64,000 nt of DNA from UBA7446 sp024639165. GTDB taxonomy: Bacteria > Bacteroidota > Bacteroidia > Flavobacteriales > Flavobacteriaceae. The position numbers and the translations under genes are program-made. Below, in pieces: positions 52,841 to 61,124 of this stretch. Position 1 is the stretch's first letter. Each line of letters opens with the position of its first letter. The stretch lies in the NCBI GenBank assembly GCA_024639165.1, contig JAHEIX010000002.1, forward strand, positions 1-64,000. Direction: 5' to 3'. The notes beneath the pieces are model-generated. The model worked only from the letters and a program-made list of their open reading frames with translations. It was not told the DNA's origin and ran no database searches.

Positions 52841-54028
52841 TTACGCCAACATGGCTGCAATACCTGGAAGTGTTTTTCCCTCCAAGCTTTCTAGCATGGC
52901 CCCGCCGCCAGTAGAAACATAGCTGACCTCATTTTCAAGTTTAAATTGCTTTACCGCAGCAACCGAGTCGCCCCCACCCACTAGTGAGAAGGCTCCGTTT
53001 TTGGTTTGTTCCACAATACTTGCACCTAAAGCACGGGTTCCTTTAGAAAAATTTTCAAATTCAAAAACGCCTAATGGGCCGTTCCATAAAATCGTTTTGG
53101 ATTGTTTTACAACAGCATCAAATTTGGCTTCAGACAGTGGCCCTGCGTCCATTCCCTCCCAATCGTTAGGTATTTCGTTAATAGGAAATACTTGCTGAGG
53201 AGTGTCGTTAGAAAAGTCTTGCCCACCACGAACATCTACGGGCAGATGCACCTGAACGCCTAAGGCTTTAGCTTGTTCAAGGATAGACAGCGCTAAGGGC
53301 ATCTTGTCGTCTTCGCAAATAGATTTCCCTATTTGGCCCCCTTGTGCTTTGATAAAAGTAAAAGCCATTCCGCCGCCAATAATCAAATGATCAACTTTTG
53401 AAAGAATATTTTCGATGATGGTGATTTTAGATGAGACCTTTGCACCACCCAAAATAGCCAAGACTGGCTTTTCCCCTGATGTCATTACTTTGTCAATGGC
53501 TGTTATTTCTCCAGCCAACAAATGACCAAAGCACTTCTTCTTGGGGAAAAATTGTGCCACAACTGTGGTTGAAGCATGGGCGCGATGCGCAGTGCCAAAC
53601 GCGTCATTCACATACACGGTTCCAAGCTTGGAAAGGGCTTCGGAAAAGGCTTTGTCTCCTTTGGTTTCCGCTTCATGAAAACGCAAGTTTTCAACTAACA
53701 TTACCTCTCCTTGTTTCAGTGCCTCTGCCTGAGTTGTGGCTTTTGGACCAACAACTTCATCACAAAAGTGTACCGTTTGGCCGAGGTGTTTTTCTAGTGT
53801 AGGAACTAGCTGTTTTAAACTTAATTTGGGGTCATTCCCTTTGGGTCTTCCCAAGTGAGACATCAACACACAGCTTCCCCCTTGTTCTAATATATGTTGA
53901 ATGGTAGGTAGTGCGGCTACAATTCTTGTGGCGTCTGTTACATTGCCATGGGCGTCCAAAGGAACGTTAAAGTCTACGCGTATCAAGGCGCGTTCCTGGC
54001 TAAATGAAGTGTTTTGAAGGGTGTTCAT
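52841..54028 (-). CDS. pgk: Phosphoglycerate kinase
   Basis: This glycolytic kinase makes ATP from 1,3-bisphosphoglycerate. From ATG at 54028 it has 395 residues. The N-terminal signature ALIRVDFNVPLD, the substrate arginine region SHLGRPKGNDPKLSLK, PVLAILGGAKVSSKI, and the C-terminal GGGDSVAAVKQF with STGGGAMLE are all present. The in-frame extension to 54049 adds seven non-conserved residues. A full -7 box precedes it. Confidence 0.97.
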   Translation of the reverse strand: MNTLQNTSFSQERALIRVDFNVPLDAHGNVTDATRIVAALPTIQHILEQGGSCVLMSHLGRPKGNDPKLSLKQLVPTLEKHLGQTVHFCDEVVGPKATTQAEALKQGEVMLVENLRFHEAETKGDKAFSEALSKLGTVYVNDAFGTAHRAHASTTVVAQFFPKKKCFGHLLAGEITAIDKVMTSGEKPVLAILGGAKVSSKITIIENILSKVDHLIIGGGMAFTFIKAQGGQIGKSICEDDKMPLALSILEQAKALGVQVHLPVDVRGGQDFSNDTPQQVFPINEIPNDWEGMDAGPLSEAKFDAVVKQSKTILWNGPLGVFEFENFSKGTRALGASIVEQTKNGAFSLVGGGDSVAAVKQFKLENEVSYVSTGGGAMLESLEGKTLPGIAAMLA

Positions 54029-54046
54029 GTATGTGTTTTGTTTGCG

Positions 54047-54054
54047 CAAAAATA
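54047..54054 (-). promoter_or_regulatory. Putative pgk promoter, -7 box
   Basis: TATTTTTG on the minus strand is a full TAnnTTTG match, 18 bases before the pgk ATG. A TTC 17 bases upstream may serve as the -33 element. Confidence 0.45.
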
Positions 54055-54103
54055 CAATATCATCTTGGTTTGAAGTAGTTCCTTTTTATAAACTGCTTGT
54101 TTG

Positions 54104-54111
54104 TATATTTA
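54104..54111 (+). promoter_or_regulatory. Candidate -7 box (TATATTTA) just before holB
   Basis: TATATTTA ends three bases before the ATG at 54115, in the context TGTATATTTAggcATG, nearly the same as before the cyclo-ligase gene at 15305. Seven of eight positions match TAnnTTTG. Confidence 0.35.
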
Positions 54112-54114
54112 GGC

Positions 54115-55242
54115 ATGCTATTTAATGCCGTATTGGGGCACGAATCTCAAAAGAAATCACTAGCCAACAGCCTTGCTGTCAAACGTATTCCGCACGCCCA
54201 ACTTTTTGAAGGCGAGGATGGACACGGACTGTTGCACATGGCGCTTGCCTATGCCAATGCTGTGGTTTGTGGCGATGCTTCCGCTAGCGCCTCTATGCAA
54301 AAAGCTGCAGGAATGGTTCATCCTGACATACATTTTGTTTTTCCAACAGCAATTACTTCCGATGTAAAAACAAAGCCCACTTCAAATGACTTTCTCGGAA
54401 AATGGCGAAGCTTTGTTTCTGAGCAGCCTTTTGGATCGCTATACGATTGGATGCGCTATTTAGGTGCTGAAAACAAGCAGGGCGTAATCAATGTTAACGA
54501 TGCCTTATCGGTCATGCAAAAAGTTAGTCTTAAATCTTTTGAAGGAGGGTGGAAGTGTGTCATTATTTGGCATGCAGAAAAACTTACCATTGCAGCGTCA
54601 AACAAGCTGCTTAAAAGTATTGAAGAACCTCCATCCAAAACGCTGTTTTTGCTTTTATGCCCCGACGTCTTTCAACTTATTGCTACCATAAGATCAAGAT
54701 GTCAACAGACTCGTTTTGGCGGCTTAGACCAAGGCCTAATCGCAACATATTTAGAAAAAAAAGGCGTTAATACGGTTTTGTCCGCTGCAGTTGCTGAACA
54801 ATCAAAAGGTAATATGGGGAAAGCCCTAAGCCTTGTCGATCAACAAAATGAATTTGCTGAATATGAAGAGTGGTTTGTTGCTTGGGTGCGCACAGCTTTT
54901 CGGGCAAAAGGGAACAAGGCGATCGTACTGGAGCTTTCTGACTGGAGCTTGTCTTTGGGAGCCAAAGGCATTGAAACACAGAAACAATTTTTATCCTTTG
55001 CCATACAACTGTTTCGTGCTGCACTAATGAGGCACTACAAACTGGAAGCCGTTGCAGGCTTTTATCCCAAATCTGATTTCAAAGTAGAGCGTTTTGCTGC
55101 TTTTGTTCATGGCGCTAACATTTTGCCTATTATTTCAGCACTAGAGGATAGTGTATATCACCTTTCACGAAATGGAAGCCCGCAAATGATTTTTACCGAA
55201 CTTTCGTTTAAACTAACACGTTTACTGCACGCCATAGTTTAA
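54115..55242 (+). CDS. holB: DNA polymerase III delta-prime-like clamp-loader subunit
   Basis: From ATG at 54115 the product has 375 residues. The opening MLFNAVLGHESQKKSLANSL and RIPHAQLFEGEDGHG correspond to the clamp-loader AAA+ N-terminus. The P-loop is not intact (no Gly-Lys-Thr/Ser), as expected for delta-prime, which does not hydrolyse ATP. The sensor/arginine-finger motif IRSRCQQTRF is present, as is LLKSIEEPPSKTLFLLL. I see no Cys4 zinc module of the usual kind. The convergent methyltransferase gene lies 140 bases away. Confidence 0.9.
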   Translation: MLFNAVLGHESQKKSLANSLAVKRIPHAQLFEGEDGHGLLHMALAYANAVVCGDASASASMQKAAGMVHPDIHFVFPTAITSDVKTKPTSNDFLGKWRSFVSEQPFGSLYDWMRYLGAENKQGVINVNDALSVMQKVSLKSFEGGWKCVIIWHAEKLTIAASNKLLKSIEEPPSKTLFLLLCPDVFQLIATIRSRCQQTRFGGLDQGLIATYLEKKGVNTVLSAAVAEQSKGNMGKALSLVDQQNEFAEYEEWFVAWVRTAFRAKGNKAIVLELSDWSLSLGAKGIETQKQFLSFAIQLFRAALMRHYKLEAVAGFYPKSDFKVERFAAFVHGANILPIISALEDSVYHLSRNGSPQMIFTELSFKLTRLLHAIV

Positions 55243-55382
55243 ATAGTTTTTGTCTATTGTTACTTTCTGTTTCCATAGCTTCGGCTTATTTTTTTCTGTT
55301 CTTTTTTTGTTGCGGTAATCAATTTAATTCCACTGTGTGTGCTAAGATTATGGAGGCAATTATAAACGTCGCTTAGAGGGCT
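55243..55382. other. Convergent intergenic gap, 140 bases
   Basis: This is the largest gap between genes in the window. It is pyrimidine-rich on the plus strand. The only structure I see is AGC-TTCG-GCT (55277-55286), a three-pair stem with the stable UUCG tetraloop followed by a run of seven T at 55289-55295. That could act as a weak holB terminator. No RNA gene or reading frame of credible length is visible. Confidence 0.4.
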
Positions 55383-56216
55383 TTATTTTGGTTTTTGAAG
55401 GAAAAAAGCAAGGGCTGATGCGTTTGTAGTTCCCCAGCCTTTGAGATTTGCAAATAGTCCTTTACAAAGTGCTATTAACCACGGTGCATTGGCGTTTCGA
55501 TATTTTTCGGAAAGCAAGGCGATATAAAAAGCGTCCCAATACATGTTTTTAGTGCTCAGTAATTCAAACCCTGCATGGCGACCTAAAAACGTAATCGCGT
55601 ATTTGTTATAGTGCCAACGATGCCGGGGCACGTCATAAGCTGCCCAAAAAGACTTGTAATGTTTCGCGTCCCACGAATCGGCATTAGGTACTGCCAAAAC
55701 CAAAACACCCCCAGGCTTAAGCGCTGAAAAAAAAGAATCTAATGCCTCTTTGGGGTCATTGATATGTTCGAAAACATGCCAAAGTGTGATGACATCATAG
55801 TGATTTGCTTGCAGCGGCTTAGCAACCACACTAAGCTGTCTTTGTTTTAGTATGTCTAATGCGTTTTGGGATGTCTCGTACACATCAACGTGCCACCCTA
55901 GCTGTTGGGCGGTTAAGGCAAAATCGCCATTCCCCGTTCCGTAATCTAACATGTATCCCTTAGGGGTATATTGTCGGATCCAGTTGTGTTTGGTTCTGAT
56001 GTTGATTCGTTTAATCCTCGCATAGATCTTTGATCTAAGGCTGTTGGCCTCGATTTGGTGTGAGGCATATCCTGTTTTGGGATAGTATTTTTGAAGTTCA
56101 GATTCGGTAAGCTCGGGGGTGGTTTTAAGGGCTGTCGATTCCTTGTCCAAGACTAAATCAAAGCTGGATTTGCTGACGAGATGATCAATAACTGTGAGTT
56201 GTTTCACGTGGAACAA
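55383..56216 (-). CDS. Class I SAM-dependent methyltransferase
   Basis: The 277-residue protein has motif I YMLDYGTGNGDFALTAQQ near residue 92, DVYETSQNAL, and VITLWHVFEHINDPKEALDSFF. The latter resembles UbiG/COQ5-like small-molecule or lipid methyltransferases. The start appears to be TTG at 56216, directly after the mnmG TAA; no in-frame ATG occurs before motif I. The first codons lie on a parS-like site and encode FHVKQ. It is probably the last gene of the ybeY-mnmG transcript. The acceptor is unknown. Confidence 0.8.
   Translation of the reverse strand: MFHVKQLTVIDHLVSKSSFDLVLDKESTALKTTPELTESELQKYYPKTGYASHQIEANSLRSKIYARIKRINIRTKHNWIRQYTPKGYMLDYGTGNGDFALTAQQLGWHVDVYETSQNALDILKQRQLSVVAKPLQANHYDVITLWHVFEHINDPKEALDSFFSALKPGGVLVLAVPNADSWDAKHYKSFWAAYDVPRHRWHYNKYAITFLGRHAGFELLSTKNMYWDAFYIALLSEKYRNANAPWLIALCKGLFANLKGWGTTNASALAFFLQKPK
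56200..56215 (+). promoter_or_regulatory. parS-like site (copy 1)
   Basis: TGTTTCACGTGGAACA matches the near-universal bacterial parS site (TGTTTCACGTGAAACA) at 15 of 16 positions, with the CACGTG core intact. ParB binds such sites, usually near the replication origin. It lies in the first codons of the methyltransferase gene, just after the mnmG stop. Confidence 0.8.
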
Positions 56217-58088
56217 TTAACGCCCCATATACACCAACAGTACAGACAAGTCGCTTGGGGATACGCCACTGATGCGTGAGGCCTGTGCTATGGTTACGGG
56301 TTGAATTTTTTTGAGTTTTTGTCGGGCTTCAATAGAAAGAGATTTGACCTTTTCATAATCGAAATCTTCTGGTATAGGCACGTGCTCTAAAGAAGAGAGT
56401 TTATCTGCCTGTAGTTTCTCCTTAGCGATATACCCCGCATATTTGACTTGTATTTCTACCTGCTCCAGGGTGGCGGTGTCAATAGCCTCTTTGGTTACAA
56501 AATCATTAAGCGTGTCTAGGGCTAAGAAGTCTGTCATTGTTAGGTTGGGGCGCGCCAACACTTTGGCCATTTTAAGCGATTGTTTTACGGGGTTTGAGGC
56601 TTTGCTGATCAAAATAGGGTTGATGTCCTTAGGAACTACGCTTGTCTTTTCAAAAAAACGCAAGAGGGCAGAGGTTTTCTTTGATTTAGTCTCTAATAAA
56701 CGCATTCGCGCGTCAGAGGCAAGGCCCAAGGCGTGTGATCTTGGTGTAAGACGAAGGTCTGCATTATCTTGCCGTAACAAAGTGCGGTATTCAGCCCTTG
56801 AGGTAAACATGCGATATGGCTCTTCTGTGCCTTTAGTGATAAGGTCGTCTATTAACACCCCTATATATGCCTCCTCTCGGCTTAAGATGAAGGCCTCGTT
56901 TTGTACAACGTGATTATGAGCGTTAATTCCAGCCATAATGCCCTGTGAAGCGGCCTCTTCATAGCCTGTTGTTCCGTTAATTTGGCCAGCGAAAAACAAG
57001 CCTGAAACAAGTTTGGTTTCTAAACTGTGTTTGAGCTGAGTAGGTTGAAAGAAGTCATATTCAATGGCGTAACCAGGTCTAAAAAATTTAACCTTTTCAA
57101 AGCCGACAACGGCAGATAGCGCCTTGAACTGAACTTCTTCAGGAAGGGATGTAGAAAAGCCGTTGACATAAACCTCGACGGTGTCCCAACCTTCTGGCTC
57201 AACAAACAATTGGTGCCTGTCTTTTTCAGCAAAGCGATTGATTTTATCCTCAACAGAAGGGCAATAACGAGGACCGATACTTTTAATTCGCCCATTAAAC
57301 ATTGGAGACCGATCAAAACCTTCTCTTAACAAGTCATGAACTAAAGGGCTGGTATATGTCATGTGGCAAGAGCGTTGGCGCTGTAACACATGGCTGTCTT
57401 CAAGGTAAGAAAATTTAGAGGGGATGGCGTCTCCTGGCTGCTCAATCATCTTGCTATAATCTAAAGACCTTCCGTCTACACGCGGGGGAGTTCCTGTCTT
57501 CATACGGCCTGACGTAAAGCCTCTTTCTATAAGGCGTTCGGTAAGTCCAAAAGATGCGCTTTCACCCGCACGGCCGCCGCCGAATTGTTTTTCTCCGATA
57601 TGAATAAGGCCATTTAGAAACGTACCACTAGTAAGCACTACTGATTTGGCTTTAATTTCAATACCTAGTGAAGTTACAACACCAGAGATGTTATCTCCTT
57701 CAAAAAGTAAATCTGTTACCATTTCTTGGTAAAAGTCAAGGTGTTCGGTTTGCTCTAGTTTGTTCCGCCAGTGTTGGGCGAACATCATACGGTCTGATTG
57801 AACACGAGGACTCCACATGGCAGGGCCTTTGGAGCGGTTAAGCATCTTAAATTGGATGGCTGATGCGTCTGAGACAATCCCGCTATATCCACCAAGGGCA
57901 TCTATTTCTCTGACAATCTGGCCCTTTGCAATGCCTCCCATAGCTGGGTTGCAGGACATTTGTCCAATATTCTGAAGGTTCATGGTAATGAGCAAGGTGT
58001 TGCTGCCCATATTCGCAGCAGCGGCAGCGGCTTCTGCCCCAGCGTGGCCTCCGCCAACAACAATTACATCATAAATATCACGAAACAT
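56217..58088 (-). CDS. mnmG: tRNA uridine-5-carboxymethylaminomethyl modification enzyme MnmG (GidA)
   Basis: MnmG works with MnmE to form cmnm5U at the wobble position of certain tRNAs. The 623-residue protein has the FAD loop DVIVVGGGHAGAEAAAAAANMG at the N-terminus, SCNPAMGGIAKGQIVREIDALGG, LTSGTFLNGLIHIGEK and GQINGTTGYEEAASQG, and a C-terminal helical domain ending SGVSPSDLSVLLVYMGR. Length and motifs are normal. It overlaps ybeY by 11 bases and is flanked by a parS-like site at each end, consistent with the common placement of gidA near the origin. Confidence 0.97.
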   Translation of the reverse strand: MFRDIYDVIVVGGGHAGAEAAAAAANMGSNTLLITMNLQNIGQMSCNPAMGGIAKGQIVREIDALGGYSGIVSDASAIQFKMLNRSKGPAMWSPRVQSDRMMFAQHWRNKLEQTEHLDFYQEMVTDLLFEGDNISGVVTSLGIEIKAKSVVLTSGTFLNGLIHIGEKQFGGGRAGESASFGLTERLIERGFTSGRMKTGTPPRVDGRSLDYSKMIEQPGDAIPSKFSYLEDSHVLQRQRSCHMTYTSPLVHDLLREGFDRSPMFNGRIKSIGPRYCPSVEDKINRFAEKDRHQLFVEPEGWDTVEVYVNGFSTSLPEEVQFKALSAVVGFEKVKFFRPGYAIEYDFFQPTQLKHSLETKLVSGLFFAGQINGTTGYEEAASQGIMAGINAHNHVVQNEAFILSREEAYIGVLIDDLITKGTEEPYRMFTSRAEYRTLLRQDNADLRLTPRSHALGLASDARMRLLETKSKKTSALLRFFEKTSVVPKDINPILISKASNPVKQSLKMAKVLARPNLTMTDFLALDTLNDFVTKEAIDTATLEQVEIQVKYAGYIAKEKLQADKLSSLEHVPIPEDFDYEKVKSLSIEARQKLKKIQPVTIAQASRISGVSPSDLSVLLVYMGR

Positions 58089-58527
58089 GGCTGTCTTTAT
58101 TGTGTTCCACGTGAAACAATTCGATACAATGCTGCTCTGCTATTCGCATTGCTTTTTTTTGAGGTTCTGTTGCGTCCTTATATGCTAAGCAATGTAAAAG
58201 TCCGTGCGCCATAACTCGAAGTAATTCTTCATTAAAAGGGACATTTAAGTCCGCTGCATTTTCACGAACACGTGTCACAGATATCGCAATGTTAGCGTTA
58301 ACGTCTCTGCCAATAGTATCATCGAACGTTATAATATCAGTTAACGTGTTGTGATTCAAGTACTTACGGTTTAGCTCCAGTAAGGATTCGTCGTTCATAA
58401 AGGCATAAACCAACATCAAAGAAGTTGCGTCATGCTGGGCTGCACAGCTTGATAGCCATTTGATAAACAGCTGTTCGTCAACAAGCACAAAATCTGTTTG
58501 ATATGTAAAGTCCACCGAAACGTCCAT
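58078..58527 (-). CDS. ybeY: Endoribonuclease YbeY, rRNA maturation factor
   Basis: YbeY is a metal-dependent RNase that takes part in 16S rRNA 3'-end processing and ribosome quality control. From ATG at 58527 it has 149 residues. The metal motif reads MAHGLLHCLAYKDATEPQKKAM: the first two histidines are present, but the third ligand, His in the usual GYDH, is replaced in YKDAT. A reading frame extended to 58671 crosses the divergent gltX start and is rejected. The C-terminal LFHVEHNKDSHVS is encoded across a parS-like site. Confidence 0.9.
   Translation of the reverse strand: MDVSVDFTYQTDFVLVDEQLFIKWLSSCAAQHDATSLMLVYAFMNDESLLELNRKYLNHNTLTDIITFDDTIGRDVNANIAISVTRVRENAADLNVPFNEELLRVMAHGLLHCLAYKDATEPQKKAMRIAEQHCIELFHVEHNKDSHVS
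58103..58118 (-). promoter_or_regulatory. parS-like site (copy 2, inverted)
   Basis: On the plus strand this reads TGTTCCACGTGAAACA, the exact reverse complement of the site at 56200-56215; strand here marks that opposite orientation. It lies inside the last codons of ybeY, where it encodes LFHVEH, and 14 bases upstream of the mnmG start. Confidence 0.8.
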
Positions 58528-58531
58528 GGCG

Positions 58532-58539
58532 CAAATATA
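58532..58539 (-). promoter_or_regulatory. Putative ybeY promoter, -7 box
   Basis: TATATTTG on the minus strand is a full TAnnTTTG match, ending only four bases before the ybeY ATG. It implies a leaderless or near-leaderless transcript for ybeY-mnmG. Confidence 0.45.
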
Positions 58540-58550
58540 TTCAATTAGAG

Positions 58551-58584
58551 TTGTAATAAAAGATGAATAGTCGTTGTATCTTTG
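58551..58584 (+). promoter_or_regulatory. Putative gltX promoter
   Basis: TTG (58551-58553), 23 bases, then TATCTTTG (58577-58584), a full TAnnTTTG match. It ends 10 bases before the gltX ATG. It shares the short divergent gap with the ybeY promoter. Confidence 0.55.
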
Positions 58585-58594
58585 ACAAAATATT

Positions 58595-60097
58595 ATGTCT
58601 ATACGCGTTCGTTTTGCACCTAGCCCCACCGGCCCCTTACACATTGGGGGGGTTCGCACAGCACTATACAACTATTTGTTCGCCAAAAAACACAAGGGCG
58701 CTTTTATCCTTCGGGTTGAAGACACAGATCAAAATCGCTATGTCGAGGATGCGGAAGCTTACATTTCAAAAACGCTTGATTGGCTAGGAATAAACCCAGA
58801 TGAAAGCCCGAACAACCCAGGGGCCTTTGGCCCTTATCGACAAAGTGAACGAAAAGAAAGTTACCTGCAACACGCCCAACAGTTGGTAAAAACCGGCAAT
58901 GCTTATTTGGCGTTTGACACGACAGGTGCATTACAAGGCCTTCGGGAAGCAGCAGAACAAGAGGGGGGACGCTTTATTTATAATTGGGAAAACCGAAATG
59001 TCCTAAAAAACAGCCTATCATTAAGCCCTGCTGAGGTGGGTGCGCTTATTGAAAGTAACACGCCATACGTAATTCGTTTTAAGAGTTATTCGATTGAGCA
59101 GGAGAAGACGCTGCGTATGACTGACAAAATTCGAGGAGAGGTCACCGTGGATGCTTCTTTATTGGACGATAAAATTATTGTCAAACAAGACGGCATGCCC
59201 ACATATCATTTAGCCAATGTGGTAGATGACCACCTCATGGAAATCAGCCATGTGATTCGTGGAGAAGAATGGTTGCCCTCTATGGCGCTACACGTACTTT
59301 TATACGAAGCCTTTGGTTGGAAAGCACCTGTTTTTGCACACGTACCTTTAATTTTAAAGCCAGCCGGAAAAGGAAAGCTTTCAAAAAGAGATGGTGAGAA
59401 GTTTGGCTTCCCTGTATTTCCTTTAGAGTGGAATGATGACACAAAGGGGTTCAAAGAAGCTGGCTATCTGCCTGAAGCACTTGTGAATTATTTGGCGCTA
59501 TTGGGGTGGAATCCGGGTGGTGAAGAAGAGCTTTTTTCTTTAGAAGAACTCGTCTCATTATTTTCCCTTGAGGGTATTACCAAAGCAGGGGGGCGATTTG
59601 ACCCAGAACGCTGTAAGTGGTTTAATCAACAGCATCTACATAAAGTTGATTCGCGTGTTGTTGAGCTATCGCTTGATGCATTACTTCAGGAACGAGGTAT
59701 AAGCCCTGCCCAAGAGTCCACGGCAGCCGTCGTAGCCTTGGTACAAGATCGGCTTACGCTACTTACGGATCTTTGGGATGAGGCACATTTCTTTTTTGTT
59801 GCTCCTGTGCAATACGACGAAAAGGCCATACGCAAACAATGGAAGGAAGAAACGCCTGAAATTTTAACTGCTGTAATGAAAATTATTGAGCGTGCTTCCA
59901 ACACTCAACCAGAAACCTTAAGCGCGCAAATTAAATCGTGGGCTCATAAAAACGGGGTGAAGCTAGGCATGATCATGGCGCCCTTGCGGGTTGCACTGGT
60001 GGGTGCGCTTAAAGGCCCTGATGTGTTCGCTATCTGTAGTGCTTTGGGTAGAGCAGAATGTATGCGAAGAATTGCTACTGCTATTGAGAAAAATTAG
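58595..60097 (+). CDS. gltX: Glutamyl-tRNA synthetase
   Basis: This class I synthetase charges tRNA-Glu. The 500-residue protein opens RVRFAPSPTGPLHIGGVRTALYNYLFAKKH (HIGH-equivalent HIGG) and has the KMSKS-equivalent KLSKRDG near residue 264. The anticodon-binding domain follows. A separate glnS is also in this window, so GltX need not misacylate tRNA-Gln for an amidotransferase route. It starts divergently from ybeY. Confidence 0.96.
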   Translation: MSIRVRFAPSPTGPLHIGGVRTALYNYLFAKKHKGAFILRVEDTDQNRYVEDAEAYISKTLDWLGINPDESPNNPGAFGPYRQSERKESYLQHAQQLVKTGNAYLAFDTTGALQGLREAAEQEGGRFIYNWENRNVLKNSLSLSPAEVGALIESNTPYVIRFKSYSIEQEKTLRMTDKIRGEVTVDASLLDDKIIVKQDGMPTYHLANVVDDHLMEISHVIRGEEWLPSMALHVLLYEAFGWKAPVFAHVPLILKPAGKGKLSKRDGEKFGFPVFPLEWNDDTKGFKEAGYLPEALVNYLALLGWNPGGEEELFSLEELVSLFSLEGITKAGGRFDPERCKWFNQQHLHKVDSRVVELSLDALLQERGISPAQESTAAVVALVQDRLTLLTDLWDEAHFFFVAPVQYDEKAIRKQWKEETPEILTAVMKIIERASNTQPETLSAQIKSWAHKNGVKLGMIMAPLRVALVGALKGPDVFAICSALGRAECMRRIATAIEKN

Positions 60098-60141
60098 CGC
60101 AGTTTTTCTTATCTTTTGAGTGAACTTTTAAATCAACTTTT

Positions 60142-61077
60142 ATGGATGTAATTTTTAATGCTATGATCGGCTTCGGTATAATACTGCTGCTGTTTATGGC
60201 TGTTTTTATCGTAACGCAGCAAACCGCTGCTATTGTTGAGCGCTTTGGTCGTTTTCAAAGTATACGCCAATCTGGACTTCAGCTAAGAATCCCGCTTGTA
60301 GACCGCATAGCAGGGCGACTAAGTCTAAAAATTCAACAACTTGATGTAATTGTAGAGACCAAAACAAAAGACGATGTATTTGTCAAACTTAAGGTGTCTG
60401 TACAATATATGGTCATTAAGGACAAGGTATATGACGCCTTCTACAAGCTTGACTACCCGCATGATCAAATTACGTCATACGTGTTTGACGTGGTGCGGGC
60501 AGAAGTGCCTAAAATGCGTCTGGATGACGTGTTTGAGCGCAAAGATGACATTGCGATAGCTGTTAAGTCAGAGCTTAACGACGCCATGATTAATTATGGG
60601 TATGATATTATCAAGACCTTGGTTACAGACATTGATCCTGATTTACAGGTAAAAGAAGCTATGAACCGTATTAATGCTGCAGAGCGTGAGAAAATTGCTG
60701 CGCAATATGACGGTGATGCAGCCCGTATATTAATTGTTGAAAAAGCAAAGGCAGAAGCCGAGTCAAAACGTCTACAAGGGCAAGGAATTGCCGACCAACG
60801 ACGTGAAATTGCGCGTGGGCTTGAAGAATCTGTTGAGGTGTTAAACAAAGTGGGGATTAACTCGCAAGAAGCCTCTGCGCTTATTGTTGTAACACAACAC
60901 TATGATACCCTTCAATCAATAGGCGAAGAAACCAACTCAAACTTGATTTTACTGCCAAACTCACCCCAGGCAGGGTCTGATATGCTGAACAATATGGTGG
61001 CGTCATTTACAGCCAGTAATCAAATTGGAGAGGCTATGAAAAATCAGAAAAAGAAAAAGAACGAAGGCGAAGCCTAG
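60142..61077 (+). CDS. SPFH/stomatin-like membrane protein (QmcA type)
   Basis: The 311-residue protein has an N-terminal membrane helix (residues 8-24) and the band 7 domain: AAIVERFGRFQSIRQSGLQLRIPLVDRIAGRLSLKIQQLDVIVETKTKDDVFVKLKVSVQYMV. A coiled coil rich in Glu/Ala/Lys follows (residues 180-235). It forms large membrane-bound assemblies in related bacteria; the function is poorly defined. No NfeD partner gene follows. It is 44 bases after gltX and ends at a terminator. Confidence 0.88.
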   Translation: MDVIFNAMIGFGIILLLFMAVFIVTQQTAAIVERFGRFQSIRQSGLQLRIPLVDRIAGRLSLKIQQLDVIVETKTKDDVFVKLKVSVQYMVIKDKVYDAFYKLDYPHDQITSYVFDVVRAEVPKMRLDDVFERKDDIAIAVKSELNDAMINYGYDIIKTLVTDIDPDLQVKEAMNRINAAEREKIAAQYDGDAARILIVEKAKAEAESKRLQGQGIADQRREIARGLEESVEVLNKVGINSQEASALIVVTQHYDTLQSIGEETNSNLILLPNSPQAGSDMLNNMVASFTASNQIGEAMKNQKKKKNEGEA

Positions 61078-61095
61078 CCTAATAGTCAACCTAAT

Positions 61096-61123
61096 AAACC
61101 CTGGCCATGTGCTGGGGTTTTTT
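61096..61123 (+). terminator. Intrinsic terminator after the SPFH gene
   Basis: A ten-pair stem with two G-T wobbles (AAACCCTGGC, loop CATGT, GCTGGGGTTT) runs into further T residues. It separates the SPFH gene from the convergent DUF2490 gene. Confidence 0.8.
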
Positions 61124-61124
61124 G

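Noticed and set aside
55243..55382. Search for a small RNA or tRNA in the largest gap
   Set aside because: No cloverleaf, no long stem, and no promoter-terminator pair beyond a three-pair UUCG hairpin.
56443..56913. 156-codon plus-strand frame opposite mnmG
   Set aside because: It is a shadow of the highly conserved mnmG, with no recognisable domain.
58528..58671. Extended N-terminus of ybeY
   Set aside because: The extra 48 residues run across the divergent promoter gap and into gltX antisense, and are not part of the YbeY family.
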